A DNA stretch of 64,000 nucleotides from Primula veris. Its lineage: Eukaryota > Streptophyta > Magnoliopsida > Ericales > Primulaceae. Of this stretch, positions 21,822 through 34,446 are shown one piece after another. Both the position numbers and the translations under genes were made by a program. Under the pieces are notes generated by a model that did not search any database, had not been told where the DNA came from, and saw nothing but the letters and a program-made list of their open reading frames with translations. The number at the start of each line of letters is the position of its first letter. Positions within the stretch are counted from its first letter, which is position 1. The stretch covers positions 9,402,835 through 9,466,834 of the forward strand of contig OY821744.1 of the NCBI GenBank assembly GCA_963682055.1, in the 5' to 3' direction.

Positions 21822-24520
21822 GTAATATTACAATATTATTACTATATAGTATATAATTACTTAGTATTACTAGATATAGTTCAAACCATACGATGGCATA
21901 TTTACGAAAAGAATTAAAAAGATCACCCATCATTTGTAGTTTGAACTCACCTATTAAGCTAACCAAATTAAACACAACGAAAAATCTAACCATTTGAACT
22001 TTGAAGATTTGTTTTAATAATCTTAAACTGACATTACATATAATGATAAGGGAGCATATTTTTCCAAAAGCAAAATTCTGATCCCAGTGCAAACCGTAAC
22101 TTTGAGTTACTGTTTTGACCATTGACTTTTTAGAAGAAAAAACATAAAAAAGTCATAGATATTTAAAATTTGGTTATAATTGTTAGAAACTGAGTTTAAA
22201 AATTTACAATGTCAATTTTATTTTGTTTTTTTTTATTGATTTTTGGACTTTTTTTTTTCTCTTTATTAAAGAAAAAAAAAATCCTTAAAACTGTAAAATT
22301 CGAACAATATGCTATAAACTAAGTTTCAAAATTTATAAAGTCATTTATTATATTTTTTAATCTTTTCGGTCTTTTTTAAAAAATAAAGTAAAAAAAATGA
22401 CTGTAAAAGCTCATTCATAATGTTTTTTATTTTGTTTAAACAATTTCAAATATTTTTAGAAAAGAAATAAAAAATCAACAAAAAAACAAACACAAGTTTG
22501 GAAATTTTCAACCCAGTTTTTAACTAGTATAAACAAATTTTATACAAATACAATTTGTTTTTCCCAATAAATCATAAAAAGTAGAAGAAGTCAACCGTCA
22601 AAACCGAAATGTAACTATGAGCTATGATTTTAGACTGGAATCAGTATTTTTACTTTGGAAAAACGGCATCCTAAATCCTAATGATCATAAAACTGTTCTA
22701 AAACCAACTTAGGAGGTCCAATGAGCCTTTTAATTTGCTTTTAAAAACCCCGCTGCCTTCGCCCTTATATGCAATGTTGGAATTAACTAACAGTATCTGT
22801 ATTTGTGTACGTGGATGCAAGGGGCCGCTTTTTATATGAACTCTTTCTTTTTTGTTATTATGTGGAATGATGAAAGGATGATTTATGCCTAGCAAAAAAA
22901 TTTTGGTTAAAATACATGGCACTATATTGGTTTAGGCGCCCTTAATACAGTCTACTTTATGAATTGACTTGCTTTTGGCAGTAATAGAAGAGGAGCACAA
23001 GAAGTTCAAGCAACTTGCAATGGTTCTTTCGGTACTTTGCTAATAGATCTTTCTTCTCACCTTCTCGCCAGTATTATGTCCCGCATACCAATGAAGTCCC
23101 TTTTTATGTGTAAGTGTGTTTGCAAATCATTTCTTTCTGTAATCTCCGACCCTTGTTCTTTCAACATACTATCACCGGCGGTTCTTTTTCATACACCTTG
23201 CGGATTCTTCTGCTTGGAAGAGTTGACAACTAAAAATGATAAATGTATCGGTTGGCCAATCAAGTTCAAGCCCGGTGTCAATCTTCCTAACGTTAAACTT
23301 TATTTTGTTGGTGCGTACGAAGGCTTGTTGTGCTTCTGTGATCGTCGTCATGGTGATTCCACTGCTCTATGTGCAATAACTGGGTGTGCTTGTGTGATAG
23401 TATGCATCCCAAAGACACTATTTACATATGCAATCCATTAACAAGAGAATATGTTATGCTCCCTGAACGGAACTATCACGAACATTGTCCTGTCGTATAT
23501 GGATTTGGTTTTTGTACAACCACTAAGAAGTATAAAATACTAAGAATAGCGGGAAATAGGTGGTGGTGTAATAATAAAGTAGAGGTTGAGATATTCACTC
23601 TTGGCGAAGAGACATGGAGACCTTTAGGAATTAAACCATTTCGACATGACTCAACTATTTCCGTGTATAATTTGAATGGCGCTCTTCATTGGTTAGATAA
23701 TGGTTACATACACGCATTTGATCTTGCACAAGAATGTTTGCGGTGCATTCCAATGCATGATAGTAATGATTCCATGTACGAATGCATGAGATTGCAAGTC
23801 ATTGGAGGTTTCCTCTCCATTATTGATGATCATCCTGATTGGTTCGATATGTGGTCAATGAAGGACTATGGAGTTGAGAGCTCATGGAGCCAACTTCGCA
23901 TCATGAAAGAGTATGAACATTGTTTCCATCAGCCTGTTGTCTCTTGGAAAAATGGGGATATATTATTCGGAATTGAATACGGAAAGGAACAGCGGGGTTT
24001 TGAGTTATTTTTGTGTTATGATCCCAAAGCCGGCAAATCTAGAGATGCTAAGATTCATTGCACCAGTAGCAGTGGTGTCGGAAAGAAGGCATATAGTTAC
24101 ATACCTAGTTTGATTAAACTCGAAGATATTTTCAAGGGAAACCTACCGATTATAATGAAGCTTCGATAGAATATAGCAACCTAGAGAACTCTTCTTTTTG
24201 CTTAATTTCATGAAGGCACTCGCCCTATGACTGATGTTTTTTTTCCCCGAGTAGCAGATGTTTTTATTTACTATTTTGATTATTAATAACCTTTACTTTT
24301 GATCTCTTCTTGTTGGTTTCATTAAATTATTTATATCATATCTAGTGAGTGAGATTTATCCATCCATCCTTTTTTTTTTTTAAACTAAAGCAGCCTTTTT
24401 GTTTTCTAATGTCGTTTTCCAGATTAGAACTTGTTTATCAGTCTTAAACTTGATTCAATAATGTCTCTGTTTTAGTGTAAAAAAACGGTACTAGTTATTT
24501 TTATATTAGAGTTTAATGTA

Positions 24521-24886
24521 CACTATAAAAAAACTTAGGCTTTGGAGACAATTTATTTAGATTCAATCAAAATTTGTCTCCAAATGATAATTTTGGGGGA
24601 AAAAATAATTTTTTTAGAGACAAAAATATTTTTTTTGTCTCCAAAAACAATCATATACCAAGAGACAGTTTAATTTTGTCTCCAAATATATTTTGAGACA
24701 AAATTAAATCATCTACTTATATTAGTATGAAACTGTATTTGAAGTTTTGTCCCTAACAAATACATTTAGGGAAAAAAAATATTTGTGTCACTAAAAATTT
24801 ATTTTTGTCTCCAAAAAATACAATTTAGAGACAAATTTTGATTGTTTCTAAATAAATTATCCCTAAATCTCAATTTTGTTCTAGTG
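24521..24886. mobile_element. CACTA-type MITE, block B
   Basis: Starts CACTATAAAAAAAC, ends GTTCTAGTG, with GTA duplicated at 24518-24520 and 24887-24889. Inner halves share TTTGTCTCCAAA-type inverted motifs. No coding capacity. Confidence 0.8.
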
Positions 24887-25607
24887 GTATGATACGTTCA
24901 AAGCGAAGGTTCATAATTAAAAAAAATTACAATTAATCAATTTTTATCATGTTTAATGCTTATTAAGAAAAAGTCCATGTAATGTACCAATTAGCTTTTG
25001 GACCATTTCTCCCTAATTGAATGAGGAAGGCAATTTCAGGTCAGGCCCAATATAGGTCTAGAGGGGTCACATTCTATCATGTTTCCATCATGTTGCACAA
25101 CACATGAGAAAATAACACCTAAATTAGAGTTTGTGAACACAACAAAAAGTCTTCTCCCTTCCTTCTTTCTTAATTAGATCAGACATTTTCCATTCGTTTC
25201 CTTGTTTTTTTTTTATCTTTACTAAAGATCTAAAACTAAAACCTTTAATTGAAACATACATATTTCGATTTTCTAGGTGATAAAGTATACAGCGAAAAAA
25301 ATATTAAAACTTTAATTCAATCGGCCACCACATATTTATTACATATTGATAAAAAAATAATCCATGGGTATAGTTATACACTTATACCTTTAAGAAAAAC
25401 ATCAAATTTAATCATTGCAATTTGCAAGATTACGTAATAAATTGTGAACTAAACACGGATTGTAATTGGGTGAATCTTAAAAATTTCCATATCATTAAAA
25501 TTTAGGTGGATGGAAAGAGGGAATACAGATGAAAGAGCAAATATTTTGTTAAATGTGTGTGCTGTCCTCACCACACACACATTTTTAAATACACAACCAT
25601 TACCTTG
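24887..25607. other. Noncoding spacer, block B
   Basis: Shared with C and D; AT-rich, no gene seen. The CACACACACATTTTT segment near 25570 is low complexity. Confidence 0.55.
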
Positions 25608-25660
25608 TTACTCCTTCCGTTTTCATTTAATTGTCCATTACGAAACTACGTGTAATTTTG
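25608..25660. mobile_element. Stowaway-like terminus
   Basis: TTACTCCTTCCGTTTTCATTTAATTG (block B; TACTCCCTCCGTTTCC in C at about 40118) resembles the end of Tc1/mariner Stowaway MITEs. In C and D a facing GGGACGGAGGTAG occurs at about 41581 and 54815, some 1.47 kb away; it is absent from B. Confidence 0.4.
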
Positions 25661-26828
25661 ACCGACTTATAACTTGTATCAAAATAGTCGAAATGAAGCA
25701 AGAGAAGACATATGGAGAGAGAGATATTAGGGCAGAAAAAGGATGAAACGCACAAATAAAGAGAATAAGGATCCTCTCTCAATGTGATTGGAATATATTG
25801 TTGTTTTAAATGTAGTATTACTATAATCCTTTTTAATTCTAACCAAATGATCTTCGTATTCAACTTTATCATTCAGTAGCAATAATATGTTATGTGCATG
25901 CACAACAAAAAAACCTAGATTTATATACTTTGTACAGGTGGTTCCTAAAAGGCTAAAATATAATTCAAAATCTGGTGCACATCATGGCACACGCATACTA
26001 ATCTGGTTTTTGAGTTGTGTACTAATTAACATTATTGACTGAATAGTGATTGTGGAAGAATTTTTTACTTTTGATTTTTTTTACTGTGTTTAATTTTCCG
26101 ATTTCGTGATGTTTTGAACATGACGCTCATAGTATTCAACTTATAGTTACGAAGCTGGATCTATAAATTTTGATGTTTTTTTCTTTCTTTTTGGCAATTG
26201 ATGACTTTTTTGTGTAACTTCAAATCATAATCTTACAATTGTAGTTATTAGTTTATTTATGTGTTAGGCAGTTTCTCCATTTCAGGATATAATTAGTTGC
26301 ATAGGGATGGAATCTAAGTTTGGTAGTCAATTTGAGTTTTACATGATTGTTGAAATAAATGGAGAGGACTGGTGGTGATGCTATCGTTCTATGATTATAT
26401 CATCAATTTTTTTGTCCAAAGGTAAAACCTTAATAAGACCCGGTTTGGGATATTTATTCTTATCAATTATATTCATGATAAAGATCGTTAGCAACTAAGC
26501 ACTGATGTTTACTGTTTCTAGAGATTGATCGAATCTTTTGGTTAAATCCATTTATTCGTATTCTTCTTCTTCTGCTTATAAGTTATATATGCTTATAATT
26601 GGTTTGTTCTCACAAAAAATCTGATAAAATCATAACATAAAGTAAACTATTAAGGTATGAATACTTGAGAAACTTCAAGGGTATTATTTGAAAGAGAAAT
26701 TTATTTGTAGGTACAAGTTTCCCAATCTCCTCTATTTTGTTTGCCTTTGAAACACCAGTTGCTAGAACAATGGTGAGAAAACAAACCTCGAAGAGGCAAA
26801 GATCGTACACCAATGGTTTGCGAAGATA
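25661..26828. other. Spacer with weak exon-like remnants, block B
   Basis: TTTCTCCATTTCAG at about 26271-26284 precedes a short open stretch, and a second stretch, about 26709-26831, lies between TTTGTAG and CAG|GTATGG. Several frames are nearly open there (for example EEAKIVHQWFAKIDTQ), so coding status is uncertain and no family is recognised. The same DNA is in C and D. Confidence 0.3.
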
Positions 26829-27182
26829 GACACACAGGTATGGATATTGTGTTATCCATACCCGTGTGTATAAATTATCTCTAGATGTAATGATTGGTAG
26901 TGTGTTATGGCTCATTATTACTTTATTGTGTTATTGGTATAGATTTAACTCACATATTTGTTTGCAAAACTTTATAACTATATTTGTAAATTATATTTAT
27001 GATATTTAAAAATATATATAGGCAATTGATTCTGTTCAGTTATATTTGAGTTATGTTACGGAATCACAACACAACCCAACTCTATCACTTGTTATATGTT
27101 CTCACTTTATTATCATTAAACATATAAAAAAATAATTGGTTATAATTTAATAATTGTGTCTAAGAGCATTTACAACTATGTT
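26829..27182. other. Divergence point between blocks B and C, then AT-rich spacer
   Basis: ACACACAGGTATGGATA is followed by its near-inverse TATCCATACCCGTGTGT. Similarity to blocks C/D stops within this hairpin. The rest is AT-rich without a gene. Confidence 0.5.
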
Positions 27183-27508
27183 AGAGCATTCACATCTCAC
27201 TTTTCATAATTCACTTTCTTAAAAATTTGAGAAGTTTAGGTATAAAAATCATTCACATCAAACTCATAATTCACTCTCAATTTTTAAAGAGAACCATGAC
27301 ATCTCTTTATAAATAAAGAACAAATTATTGCACCCAACTTAATTAACTTATTGCTTTTGTACTTCAAAAAAAATTAATAATATATAAATAAATAAATGTT
27401 TTTGAAAGACTATAAAATTATATGAATTGTAAATGACTTTTTAAATAATAAAAAATAAAATTTTCACTCTTGAAGAAAATTATGCACATATCGATGTGAA
27501 TGCTTTTA
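27183..27508. mobile_element. Possible MITE, block B
   Basis: AGAGCATTCACATC at 27183 faces GATGTGAATGCTTT ending about 27508, giving 11-12 bp inverted ends around about 300 bp of AT-rich DNA. The target duplication is unclear, so the superfamily is not assigned. Confidence 0.5.
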
Positions 27509-28439
27509 AAGTCTCTATATTTATATGTAGAGCGTAATATTCACACGGGTGTTTGCACCGGGAATTACCCCGATTAGAGTTAAAGGATTTTGCAATTTTC
27601 TAATAAAGATCCATAAGTTTCATTAAATTAGTCAAAATCTCTTAGCCCACAAATGAAGTAGTGAACAGGCACATCACTCAGGATAAGAATTGTGTGCATG
27701 TTTCCGGTGCATTAATCATTTTTCTTATATCTATTCACGTATACAGATTTTGGAAATGTTGTTGTTGATCAGTTATATTGAAAAACACATGTTAAGTTGT
27801 AAATGAATTACCAAAAATGTGATAAATATATTTTTAAATATCAAATGATATTAAAATATGGTAAGTAAATAACGTGTGACATTAAATAAACACATATCAC
27901 TTATCATGTATTAACATCATAAATGCTTATTTAACATTATGTTAGAAAATAAAATGGATTTTAAAATGTGCCCGGAGTCACATGTTAGCAATACCGTAAC
28001 AAATTTATGGAGATTCAAATATATATTATGAAACGTAACTACATATTAAAGGGAAAGTTATATAGTTTACACATGTCAAACTTAGTGAGAACATACTATG
28101 GATAAGATTTGAAATATAGAAAAATGATATAAAGAATATCAAATATCAAATATACTATCAAAATGAGGGGTAATTAACAAAAACATACCCTACCCCTATT
28201 ATATTAACATAACAAAAACATACCCTAATAATTTAACTTATTTGCGAATAATAAATACAATAACAAGAAAATAACCCATATAAGAAAATAATAAAGTAAC
28301 TAGATTGAAAGTAATCCAAGTATAACTTATTTGTTTTATATTGAGCCGTTTGTATGATCTCATTCTTAGCCTTGAAACCTAATGATAACAAAACAAAAGT
28401 TTAAGCTAAAACATCCATTTGTGAAACGACTTAAAAATT
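27509..28439. other. AT-rich spacer, block B
   Basis: No gene, repeat boundary or terminal motif recognised. Confidence 0.5.
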
Positions 28440-30785
28440 GTAATCACAAGCAAGCTGCAGCTTCACAAATGTATGCCTCTCTCCCTTGAAATTGGATATT
28501 CTCTTGATCCTGACACTTATCATTCTCCTCATCTCTGTTGTTGCACACGATGACAACCTGATCCATCAAGTGGTATCCGAGGGTTACCAACACCATGTTG
28601 ACATTGACATTCTCAACACTGACCACCACTTCTCCGTATGACCGTATTCAAGGCCAAGTTTGCTAAGGTGTATTGTACCCAAGAAGAAAGCGACTATATG
28701 CTATCAGTTTCCAATACTAACATGCGTCGGGCTGTCGTAACAAGCACGGGAGACCCTTCTGCCGTCCATGGAGTTGGCAAGTTCTCAAATCTTATCTTCG
28801 TCTGAGTCAGTGAAAACTTTCTAGGCCTTAAGAAGAAAGGTGTCAGGTTTCAAGAGAATGCTCAGAAAGCTCATTAATCATATCAAGGGTGTTGCGTATA
28901 TATGATTTTACATCAAAGTGACACAATAAATTATGTTCAACAATATACACTAATAAAACATCATACTATTAGTTTGATCATGGGTGGAACTATCATATGA
29001 CTAGGGGTTGAAACGGTAACCTCATAATTTTAAACAATATTTTTTTATTAGTGTTTTTAAAAATAATTTATATATTACTTATTCTGTCAACCGCTTAAAT
29101 ATTTTTTTGGTAACTTCTTTCAAAAATATATATTATTAGTGCAATAACATACTGTGATTTTGTATGTGATTATAATATATAAATACTACTTAAAAACTAA
29201 CACGTATGCAAATGATAATAAAAGACATTTTACACCAACTTACCATGTTGGCACGTAACACACATCTTGAAAAATTTGTAAAAAATAATAATAATTAGAA
29301 CAACAGATAGTGGTGAGTACAAATAAAATTTATAAAAAAACTTTTTGTGGTTTTTATTTTAATTAAGTGAATTGAGTACAATGAAATTATGTATTACATA
29401 TTTGATTGTTTGTATATATCTATTATTAAATATATGTTTGGTTTTTTCAGGTTTTATATTTTTTTACATTCGTATCTTAATCTTTTTACTTTTGATTCTT
29501 AACTTTACCTTTTTGTATCGTTTAAATTTCTATTTTATTTATTTTTTAGTCAATTTTGAAATGCTGAAACTTTCGAGACGTGACTGCACATGATATTACT
29601 GTTGTGGATTATTTTGGAAGTTTGAAAAAAAATTCGTAATTATCAAAATTGAGCGAATAGAAAAAAAAATTAGAAATCAAATACATTTTAATTAAGAAAC
29701 TAAGGCTAAAAAATAAGAAAAAATGGTAAAAAAATGTTTAAAAATATCTAGTTTCTCCGTGTTTATATTTTAAAAAATATTATGTGCTTTTATTAATTAT
29801 TTTGGCAACCCCATATATTTGATTCTGGTTTCGTCTCTGAGTTTGACCTTTTAGTAAAAATATGGGTTCAAATTGTATATTGGGTCGTCTGAAACAGTGT
29901 GTGTGGATCGCCCCTAACGTGATAATCTCCCAACATATTGTGAATGGAGGAGAATATTAGTCATATGTCACCGTTTACAATATTTTTGTAATTGAGGTCC
30001 TGGCCTGAAATTTTTTTAAATTCCAGTCATCCAACTCAATAAAAAAGAGCTTAAAATCTGTTTTTAAGCTTAAAAAATAACTTATAATCTATACTAATCA
30101 GATATTCAAATGTGAAAAGATGTTAAAAGTTATTTTTAAGTTTTTAAAAAAAATTATAATGTTCACGAGAAAAATATCAAAATGTAAAAAAAATAACTTA
30201 AAAGCTATTTTTTTTATATTTCTTGAGTTTTTTTTAGTGTTTATTTGAATTATTAATGAAAAAAAAAATATCAAAAAGTTATGAAAATAATTTATTTTTT
30301 ATCACTTGTAAGGTAAGGTCGCCTACACTTAAAAAAATTTATGAGAGTAGTGACTTATGAACAAAAATCTTATTAAAATGTGACCTCTCACCAATCAACC
30401 CTTGCGAATGCATCACCGGAGGCCCTAAACTTTGGAAGTAGTTCGTTTTATTGTGTTGTTGGAGTCTGTAGAGAGCTCGTGAGCCTCTGCGAGCAACACC
30501 TTGTCGATTGTGTGAATGAGTGCGACCCGTATAAGAAAGAGATTCATGTGATTCAGGATGCAATGGTGGGCTGATAAACAACGGTTTCGAGTACATATGC
30601 ACTCAAGTCTTGGTGAGGTTCAAAGAGAAGTAGATTATCCTAACACTGGTAGAGATGTTAATTAAATGCCAATTTGACAAAAGCAAAATTGATGCAATCA
30701 GTTTCAAATATTGTCGTTGTTTCTGTTGATCTCCAAGTCACAAAATCTGGTCAAGAATGGCCCTCTTACAGTGGAATTAATGATT
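28440..30785 (+). pseudogene. RD19-like papain-family cysteine protease pseudogene, block B (two exon remnants)
   Basis: First remnant, 28440-28880: a hydrophobic signal-peptide-like stretch (ILLILTLIILLISVVA), then HDDNLIHQVVSEG, DHHFS, FKAKFAKVYCTQEESDY, SNTNMRRA, DPSAVHGVGKFSNL, FLGLKKKGVRF and ENAQKA. These match in order the propeptide of plant RD19/cathepsin F-like proteases (HFSLFK.KFGK.YA..EEHDYRFSVFKANLRRA, DPSA.HGVTQFSDLT). Lesions: frameshift near 28638 and TGA at 28803-28805. Second remnant, 30380-30785: LVSLCEQHLVDC, ECDPYKKE, DSGCNGGLINNGFEYIC, REVDYPNTGRDVN, NLVKNGPLTVE, in shifting frames. The exon with the catalytic Cys and the C-terminal exons with His and Asn are not seen. 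These vacuolar/secreted enzymes degrade protein; this copy is dead. Only block B keeps the propeptide exon. Confidence 0.83.
28881..30379. other. AT-rich DNA between the two protease remnants
   Basis: May include decayed intron. A plus-strand frame at 29372-29593 is a hydrophobic A/T-driven frame without a start context. From about 29996 the sequence rejoins block A, and from about 30086 blocks C and D. Confidence 0.5.
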
Positions 30786-31898
30786 ATCTTATCCATTTAT
30801 ATGTTCAATGAGCTTTTGGTGGGATACGGTTCATCCACTAATATTCGGTTTTTCGTCTTGAGGACAAACCTTAATGTATAGTTTAGAACTCGTAAGAAGA
30901 AAATCGAGGAGATGATGGATATATTATTGTCAATGCAGAGGAAAATCGGATAGATGATGGAAATTAGAGGCCCGCCTTTTTTGAACGTGTAATTAATATG
31001 GTATTGATACCATGGTTTCATGCTTGTTCCATTCCATCGTTTCATTTGGCGGCATTCAATTTTATTTTGTTAGAGTTTATAAAAACATTTACAATATCGT
31101 TGTTATCTCTATTGTTAACTAAAATATTTACATAACAATACATTTTTTTGTCTTCATTATTTATGTTAAATCATGTGTTATCTTTATAATTGTTAAATAT
31201 AACAATGTTTTTAATGTTGTTAATGAATTATGTGGCAAAATACGATTAATTAAAACATGAACTATATTTCAAATACTTCTAGTTTAGTTCCTATATTAAC
31301 GTGACCTTACAAAATTACTAATTAATGAGATTTCAATTAATAATTAATTTTAATTAAAATTAGATAATTTTGTTAAGTTAATGCAGTGATTTGAATGTTA
31401 AATTTAAGTTACATTAACATGTAATTAAATGATGATGTGTCAAAGTTAATATTGTTAAAATTAACACAATTATTGTGAATGGTCCAATATATTCATATAC
31501 TTTGGAGTTTAATTGAACACACGAAATAAACACAATCCAATGATTCAGATTTAGACGTTAGTTTGTAAATTTTTTATATATAAAATCATTAACCTTTTTT
31601 ATTAATACTTAAGTTTATTATGGTCTTAACTATGATTTTATAATTTTATTTGAGTTTTTATTGTATTGTAAAATTAGTTTTAATTTACAAAATCATAATT
31701 TGTATTTTATATATTAAAATTATATAATTTTTTTTTTCAAAACATACTTCTAGATCTAAACGGTTGGATTGTTATTATTTTCTCCGTTAGACTATGTGTG
31801 CATTATATAATATATAGAATTTGAATCCGGCATTAAAGACTACTTTTTAGGTAAATAAGGTGTGATGATTCCGTAATCCATATATTAATGAGAAAATT
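30786..31898. other. AT-rich spacer, block B
   Basis: Matches 14263-15404 in A and 43928-45043 in C. No gene seen. Confidence 0.55.
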
Positions 31899-32215
31899 AA
31901 GGATTGGAACATGAAAACAAAACTATTTAAGTATTGGTCCGGCTATAAAATTTAATTAAGGATTGGACCATTATTTCTGAAACTAATTAAAAATTGGTCC
32001 ATTTTCCCTCAATAACCAATAAAAATGTAAAAAATCAGAAAAAATTTCAGAAAATAAAAATGCAAAAATGACAAAATAAAAAAAATATGAAAAAATCAAA
32101 AATAAAAAATAAAAGAGGCAAAACCCCGAAAAAACACGACTTTTTTTTAAAAAAATCCCAAAAAATCAAAAAAAAATCCCAAAAAATCAACAAAAATCCG
32201 AAAACGCAAAAAAAA

Positions 32216-32415
32216 AAAAAAACAGTTCAGACTGTTTTTAAAATAGTTCAGACTGTTTTTAAAATAATTCAGACTGTTTTTAAAAGGACTTAAAAATAGT
32301 TCAGACTGTTTTTAAAATGCTTAAAAAAGTTCAGACTGTTTTTGTTTCAGACTGTTTTTAAAATGACTTAAAAAAGTTCAGACTGTTTAAAAAAATTCAG
32401 ACTGTTTTGGTCCAT
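32216..32415. repeat. Left hairpin array (TTCAGACTGTTTTT), block B
   Basis: About nine copies of a core pairing AACAGT with ACTGTT around a TCAG loop, with TTTAAAATGACTTAAAA linkers. Confidence 0.92.
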
Positions 32416-34023
32416 TTTTTCATTTTTTTTTTATTTTTTCATTTTTGCATTTTTATTTTCTGGAATTTTTTTATTTTTTCTGATTTTTTACATTTTTATT
32501 GGTTAATTAGGAGAAATGGACCAATCATTAATTAATTTCAGTTTTATGGACTAATCTTAAATATTTTTGTTTTCAAAATTTATCCTAGATTATTCTATAT
32601 ATGTATATATATATATATAGATATATATATAGATGCAGATGAGTTTCAATTGGGATTGATGTTTTTATCTAATCTTTTCTCCGTCTGTTTCTCTTCCCTA
32701 ATTTATTAATTTATTTTCATAATTTATATATATATAATTACATCTCCTGTCATCGGAACATCATCAACAACTGCTCGGGTAAACATCTTTTCTCTAATTA
32801 TTATTATTATTATTTTATATATATTTCAATCATGGTGTTTTTTGCTTTAGAGCTTGATTGGAAAAATATCGAATTGTGTATATTATAAAGCAATTGAATG
32901 GTAGAACAAGTTTATGATTGGGAATTGTCAATTAATTAATTTTTTAATTACAATTCCATAAAAAAAAAAAGGTTTGATTTTTTCCACTTAGTGTTTCTGT
33001 TCTATTCATTAGGACCTCAAAAACTGGGAAAACAATTGGATGTTACAACAAGTTTACAATTGGGAATTGTCAAATAGTATGCTTTTTTTTTTTAAAATAC
33101 AATTCCATGAAAAAGGTTTGATTTTCCACTTAGTGTATCTTCACTATTGATTGCAATAGAGGCAAGCTTGGTTAATTAAGTACAGCTGAATCGTAATTCG
33201 TAAGACAAGCTTGGTCTTATTTTTCTTAACTTTACACTTGTGCATATTTTCACTTAGGCTTTGGGATTTCAGATTGTATTTTACCTGGAATTTTTCTTTG
33301 ACAGGTTGACTTAAATTTAATCAAGTAATTGGTTCTTAAAACGCAATTCAATGACATAGAAAGTTTTGCAAGTTTTGCGGTTGGGCATAAGCTCAAGCTT
33401 GCTTCTTTTTCACTTATTCTTTTGAAAAGTTTGATTTCTTCAAAATAGAAAAGTGTGTGTTGCGTCCTATAACTGGAAATATACTTAGAACACTGGAAAC
33501 AGTTGCTATGAGACAAGCTTGTGCTCAATTTACTGTAGTTATTGTGGTGTTAAACGTTGATTGGTTTTCAACATTGAGCACATTCGATATTTCATTACAA
33601 GTTTGTTTTTTAAAGATGTTATGTCAATTGCTCACTGTTGTTGCTTTTATTTTTAATAATTTGTAGAATCTCTTGGCTGTCACTACTTCACTTCGTTCGC
33701 CTTGTTTTATATGTTTCAAGTGGACGAATATGCTCTCAACTCTGTTTTATATGCTTACGAAGAGTTGCTGTAAATTTTGTTATGTTTCTCATGCAGTGAT
33801 TGCTTGTTAATGTGTCATCAGGGGCCTGACAGTTGTTTTCACCTTTAGGTTTAGATTGTTTTCCTTTAGGTTTCGGTTTAGACGATTTATTGCAAGTAGA
33901 ATGCATGGTGTATAGATTATTGACTTGTCTAATTGTTTTGATTATCTACATAAACAAGTGTTATATATTATTCACATCATATATACTGGGAAGGCTCTAA
34001 TATGAATTTTCCAGTAGTAGTAA
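32416..34023. other. Loop of the foldback element, block B
   Basis: Starts with inner arm sequence, then TA repeats and a leader-like stretch: TCTTTTCTCCGTCTGTTTCT, then CATCATCAACAACTGCTCGG followed by GTAAAC, a plausible donor. A segment with GGGAATTGTCAA...ACAATTCCAT...GGTTTGATTTT...CCACTTAGTGT occurs twice (about 32919 and 33061). No convincing protein; a captured gene leader/intron is possible. Confidence 0.5.
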
Positions 34024-34446
34024 AACAGACTGTTTTTTTTTTTTTAAAAAAAGTTCAGGCTGTTTTTTTAAAAAAAACAGTTCAGACTGTTTTAAAAAAA
34101 AAACAGTTCAGACTGTTTTAAAAAAAAAAAGTTCAGACTGTTTTAAAAAAAAAAGTTCAGACTGTTTTTTTTTTAAAAAGTTCAGACTGTTTTTAAAAAA
34201 AAACAGTTCAGACTGTTTTTAAAATGACTTAAAAACAGTTCAGACTGTTTTTAAAAACAAAAAGTTCAGACTGTTTTTAAAAACAAACAGTTCAGACTGT
34301 TTTTAAAATGACTTAAAAACAGTTCAGACTGTTTTTAAAATAACTTAAAAAAGTTCGGACTGTTTTTTGTTCAGACTGTTTTTAAAATGACTTAAAATGG
34401 TTCAGGATGTTTTTAAAATGACTTAAAATAGTTCAGACTGTTTTTT
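34024..34446. repeat. Right hairpin array (TTCAGACTGTTTTT), block B
   Basis: Roughly 18 copies of the same core. The left part has A/T-run linkers and the right part has TTTAAAATGACTTAAAA linkers. Confidence 0.92.

Larger units (their letters stand above)
20506..24169 (+). pseudogene. F-box gene copy B, two exons, frameshifted
   Basis: Exon 1 coding part is 20506-20549 (MSEKEMDHGVKLFN plus two bases, donor GTAAGT). Intron 20550-22981 ends TTTTGGCAG. Exon 2 is 22982-24169. The split codon AA|T joins in phase to NRRGAQEVQATCNGSFGT and then the F-box LLIDLSSHLLASIMSRIPMKS. A 2-bp insertion near 23365-23368 (ACTGCTCTATG against ACTGCTATG in copy C) shifts the frame after about residue 143 and ends at 23441. 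The downstream frame is otherwise open from 23369 to the normal stop, including IYICNPLTREYVMLP. The product would keep the F-box but lose most of the F-box-associated region that binds substrate. The intron carries a hAT insertion at 21275-21821 and a long AT microsatellite. Confidence 0.92.

Noticed and set aside
23037..23441. A shorter, separate 134-residue F-box gene in copy B
   Set aside because: The end is created by a 2-bp insertion; the downstream sequence stays homologous to the intact exon in the shifted frame, so it is a broken copy.
25627..25872. Short frames around 25510-25872 and the matching ones at 40019-40354 and 53253-53588
   Set aside because: AT-rich frames overlapping on both strands near a Stowaway-like end; no domain or splice support.
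26765..26831. Possible MADS-box start (MVRKQTSKRQRS)
   Set aside because: Only a loose likeness in the first residues; the frame ends at once at TAG and the MADS core is absent.
32087..32293. Lys-rich frame in the foldback left arm
   Set aside because: Made of A-runs and the hairpin array; low complexity, no gene signals.
33250..33666. Short frames in the foldback loop (minus 33250-33528, plus 33457-33666)
   Set aside because: Overlapping frames on both strands without recognisable motif; kept in blocks C and D only by recent duplication.
32216..34446. Possible CRISPR-like array
   Set aside because: Units are adjacent self-complementary motifs with A/T linkers, not equal repeats with unique spacers, and this is plant nuclear DNA.
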